Below are positions 62,909-64,000 of a DNA stretch of 64,000 nucleotides, piece by piece. The position numbers and the translations under genes were made by a program. The stretch lies in the NCBI RefSeq assembly GCF_013249065.1, contig NZ_JABRWQ010000002.1, positions 186,001 to 250,000 on the forward strand, given 5' to 3'. Within the stretch, counting starts at the first letter, position 1. Every line of letters starts with the position of its first letter. The notes below the pieces were generated by a model, which saw nothing but the letters and a program-made list of their open reading frames with translations, ran no database searches and was not told the origin of the DNA. Source of the DNA: Winogradskyella litoriviva (GTDB taxonomy: Bacteria > Bacteroidota > Bacteroidia > Flavobacteriales > Flavobacteriaceae).

Positions 62909-64000
62909 TTACTTATAATTCTTCTTCTCTATCATATAATACACTAATGGCACAACCAATAATGTTAATACTGTGGACACAATGGTTCCTCCCATTAATG
63001 AAATGGCTAATCCTTGGAAAATTGGGTCGAACAAGATGACAAATGCTCCAATAACAACTGTTCCTGCTGTTAGTAAAATTGGTGTTGTTCTCACAGCTCC
63101 TGCTTCAATAGCTGCTTGTTTTAATGGTATACCTTCAGCTGTTCTTAAGTTGATAAAGTCTATTAGTAATACTGAATTTCTTACCATGATTCCTGCTAAA
63201 GCAATCATCCCTATAAATGAAGTTGCTGTAAAAAATGCTCCCATTATCCAGTGTCCTAAAATGATACCAATTAATGACAATGGAATCGCCACCATCATCA
63301 CTACAGGTGCTTTAAAGTTTTGGAACCATCCAACAATTAAGATATAGATAAGGATTATGGCTCCTAAAAAGGCGATACCTAAATCTCTAAAGACTTCTAA
63401 TGTAATTTGCCATTCTCCATCCCATTTTACAGTATAATCATCTTCAAATTCAGGCTGACCTAAATACATCTCATTAATCTCATAGCCTTGTGGTAGTGAA
63501 ATTTCTTTCAACTTCTTTTCCATTCCTAAAATGGCATACGCTGGACTCTCTAATTCTCCTGCCATATCAGCCATCACATAAACCACGCGCTTTTGATTTT
63601 TGTGGTAAATGCTTTTTGCAGCAGTATTTTGAGAAATATCTACTAAATCTGAAATTGGTACCATATTTCCCATTTTAGATTTCACCTTTAATTGCGAAAT
63701 ATCAGTAATAGTAGATTTCTCCTTTTCATCTAAAGCTAATACCAAACCAATTTGGTTTACAGCATCTTCATCATATAAATTAGTTATTGCTCTATTAGAT
63801 AATGCCATATTCATAGTGTAAGCTATTTGTTGTGGCGCAACTCCGTATAACATCGCTTTTTCTTTATTAATATCAAATTGATATTCCGTTTGGTCATCTT
63901 CAACCATCCAATCAATATCAACAACATCATCTGTATTCTTTAATATATCTTGAACACTGTTAGCTACTCTAATTTGCTCATCATAATCAGGTCCATAAAC
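62909..64000 (-). CDS. RND efflux pump inner-membrane subunit, C-terminal part (runs off the window)
   Basis: About 363 residues of the C-terminal part are visible and the frame is open to the window edge. Periplasmic docking/porter segment (VYGPDYDEQIRVANSVQD...), then TM7-12 with LGAIILIYILIVGWFQNFKAP, MVAIPLSLIGIILGHWIMG, FIGMIALAGIMVRNSVLLIDF and EAGAVRTTPILLTAGTVVIGA. These are HAE1/CusA-type features. The acidic TM4 residues that would tell metal from drug pumps are outside the window. Neighbouring PII-like and DUF2892 genes lean toward a metal or thiol-related pump (inference). Confidence 0.9.
   Translation of the reverse strand, partial: VYGPDYDEQIRVANSVQDILKNTDDVVDIDWMVEDDQTEYQFDINKEKAMLYGVAPQQIAYTMNMALSNRAITNLYDEDAVNQIGLVLALDEKEKSTITDISQLKVKSKMGNMVPISDLVDISQNTAAKSIYHKNQKRVVYVMADMAGELESPAYAILGMEKKLKEISLPQGYEINEMYLGQPEFEDDYTVKWDGEWQITLEVFRDLGIAFLGAIILIYILIVGWFQNFKAPVVMMVAIPLSLIGIILGHWIMGAFFTATSFIGMIALAGIMVRNSVLLIDFINLRTAEGIPLKQAAIEAGAVRTTPILLTAGTVVIGAFVILFDPIFQGLAISLMGGTIVSTVLTLLVVPLVYYMIEKKNYK

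Noticed and set aside
1..64000. tRNA, rRNA or other standard RNA genes
   Set aside because: I looked through the gaps for the T-loop pattern GGTTCGA and rRNA-like GC-rich blocks and found none; only the 6S RNA candidate stands out.

Overview
The window reads as chromosome of a gliding member of the Flavobacteriaceae (Bacteroidota). The evidence is AT-rich DNA, promoters of the TAnnTTTG type, the type IX secretion gene porQ, the gliding pair gldF/gldG next to dnaN, a TonB-linked outer-membrane receptor, many short lipoproteins, and a 6S RNA between zapA and rny. I saw no rRNA, tRNA, CRISPR array, prophage or classical insertion sequence. The window opens inside cmk and closes inside an RND efflux pump gene, both on the minus strand.

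Layout. 0-4.7 kb: lon, a LysM protein, porQ and cmk, read leftward. 4.8-7.9 kb: an ECF sigma factor, a probable anti-sigma factor and two secreted beta-repeat proteins. 7.9-12.2 kb: a polyamine-type cluster made of a membrane spermidine-synthase-like protein, a YgiB-like lipoprotein, a YgiC-like ATP-grasp ligase and AdoMet decarboxylase, with an HNH gene set among them. 12.2-19.2 kb: a lipoprotein, an MFS carrier, an M48 protease, a GH31 glucosidase and two membrane proteins. 19.3-27.5 kb: a five-gene alpha-glucan operon of the GlgE type (GT4 synthase, GlgC, GlgE, maltokinase, GlgB). 27.7-34.1 kb: MsrB, dihydrolipoyl dehydrogenase, three tandem small beta-barrels, AroQ and a lipoprotein trio. 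34.1-48.5 kb: XerD, a PAS histidine kinase, RNase Y, 6S RNA, ZapA, a coiled-coil partner, an M23 peptidase, a TonB receptor, a cysteine desulfurase, envelope proteins and ornithine aminotransferase. 48.9-57.5 kb: a mechanosensitive-channel-like protein, an rRNA methyltransferase with two envelope proteins, a repeat array split by a GIY-YIG nuclease gene, PurC, PhoH, and a SAM hydrolase-type protein. 57.5-64 kb: gldF, an inserted gene, gldG, dnaN, small membrane proteins and the end of an RND pump gene.

The most unusual points are: (1) a tandem repeat of about 116 bp in which one unit is split by a small GIY-YIG nuclease gene; (2) a strong terminator hairpin at 33.1 kb that also encodes the signal peptide of the next lipoprotein; (3) the polyamine-type ligase cluster with a homing-endonuclease-like gene inside it; (4) the GlgE pathway genes without a trehalose synthase; (5) an extra gene between gldF and gldG. 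All functional calls come from reading motifs, without database searches.
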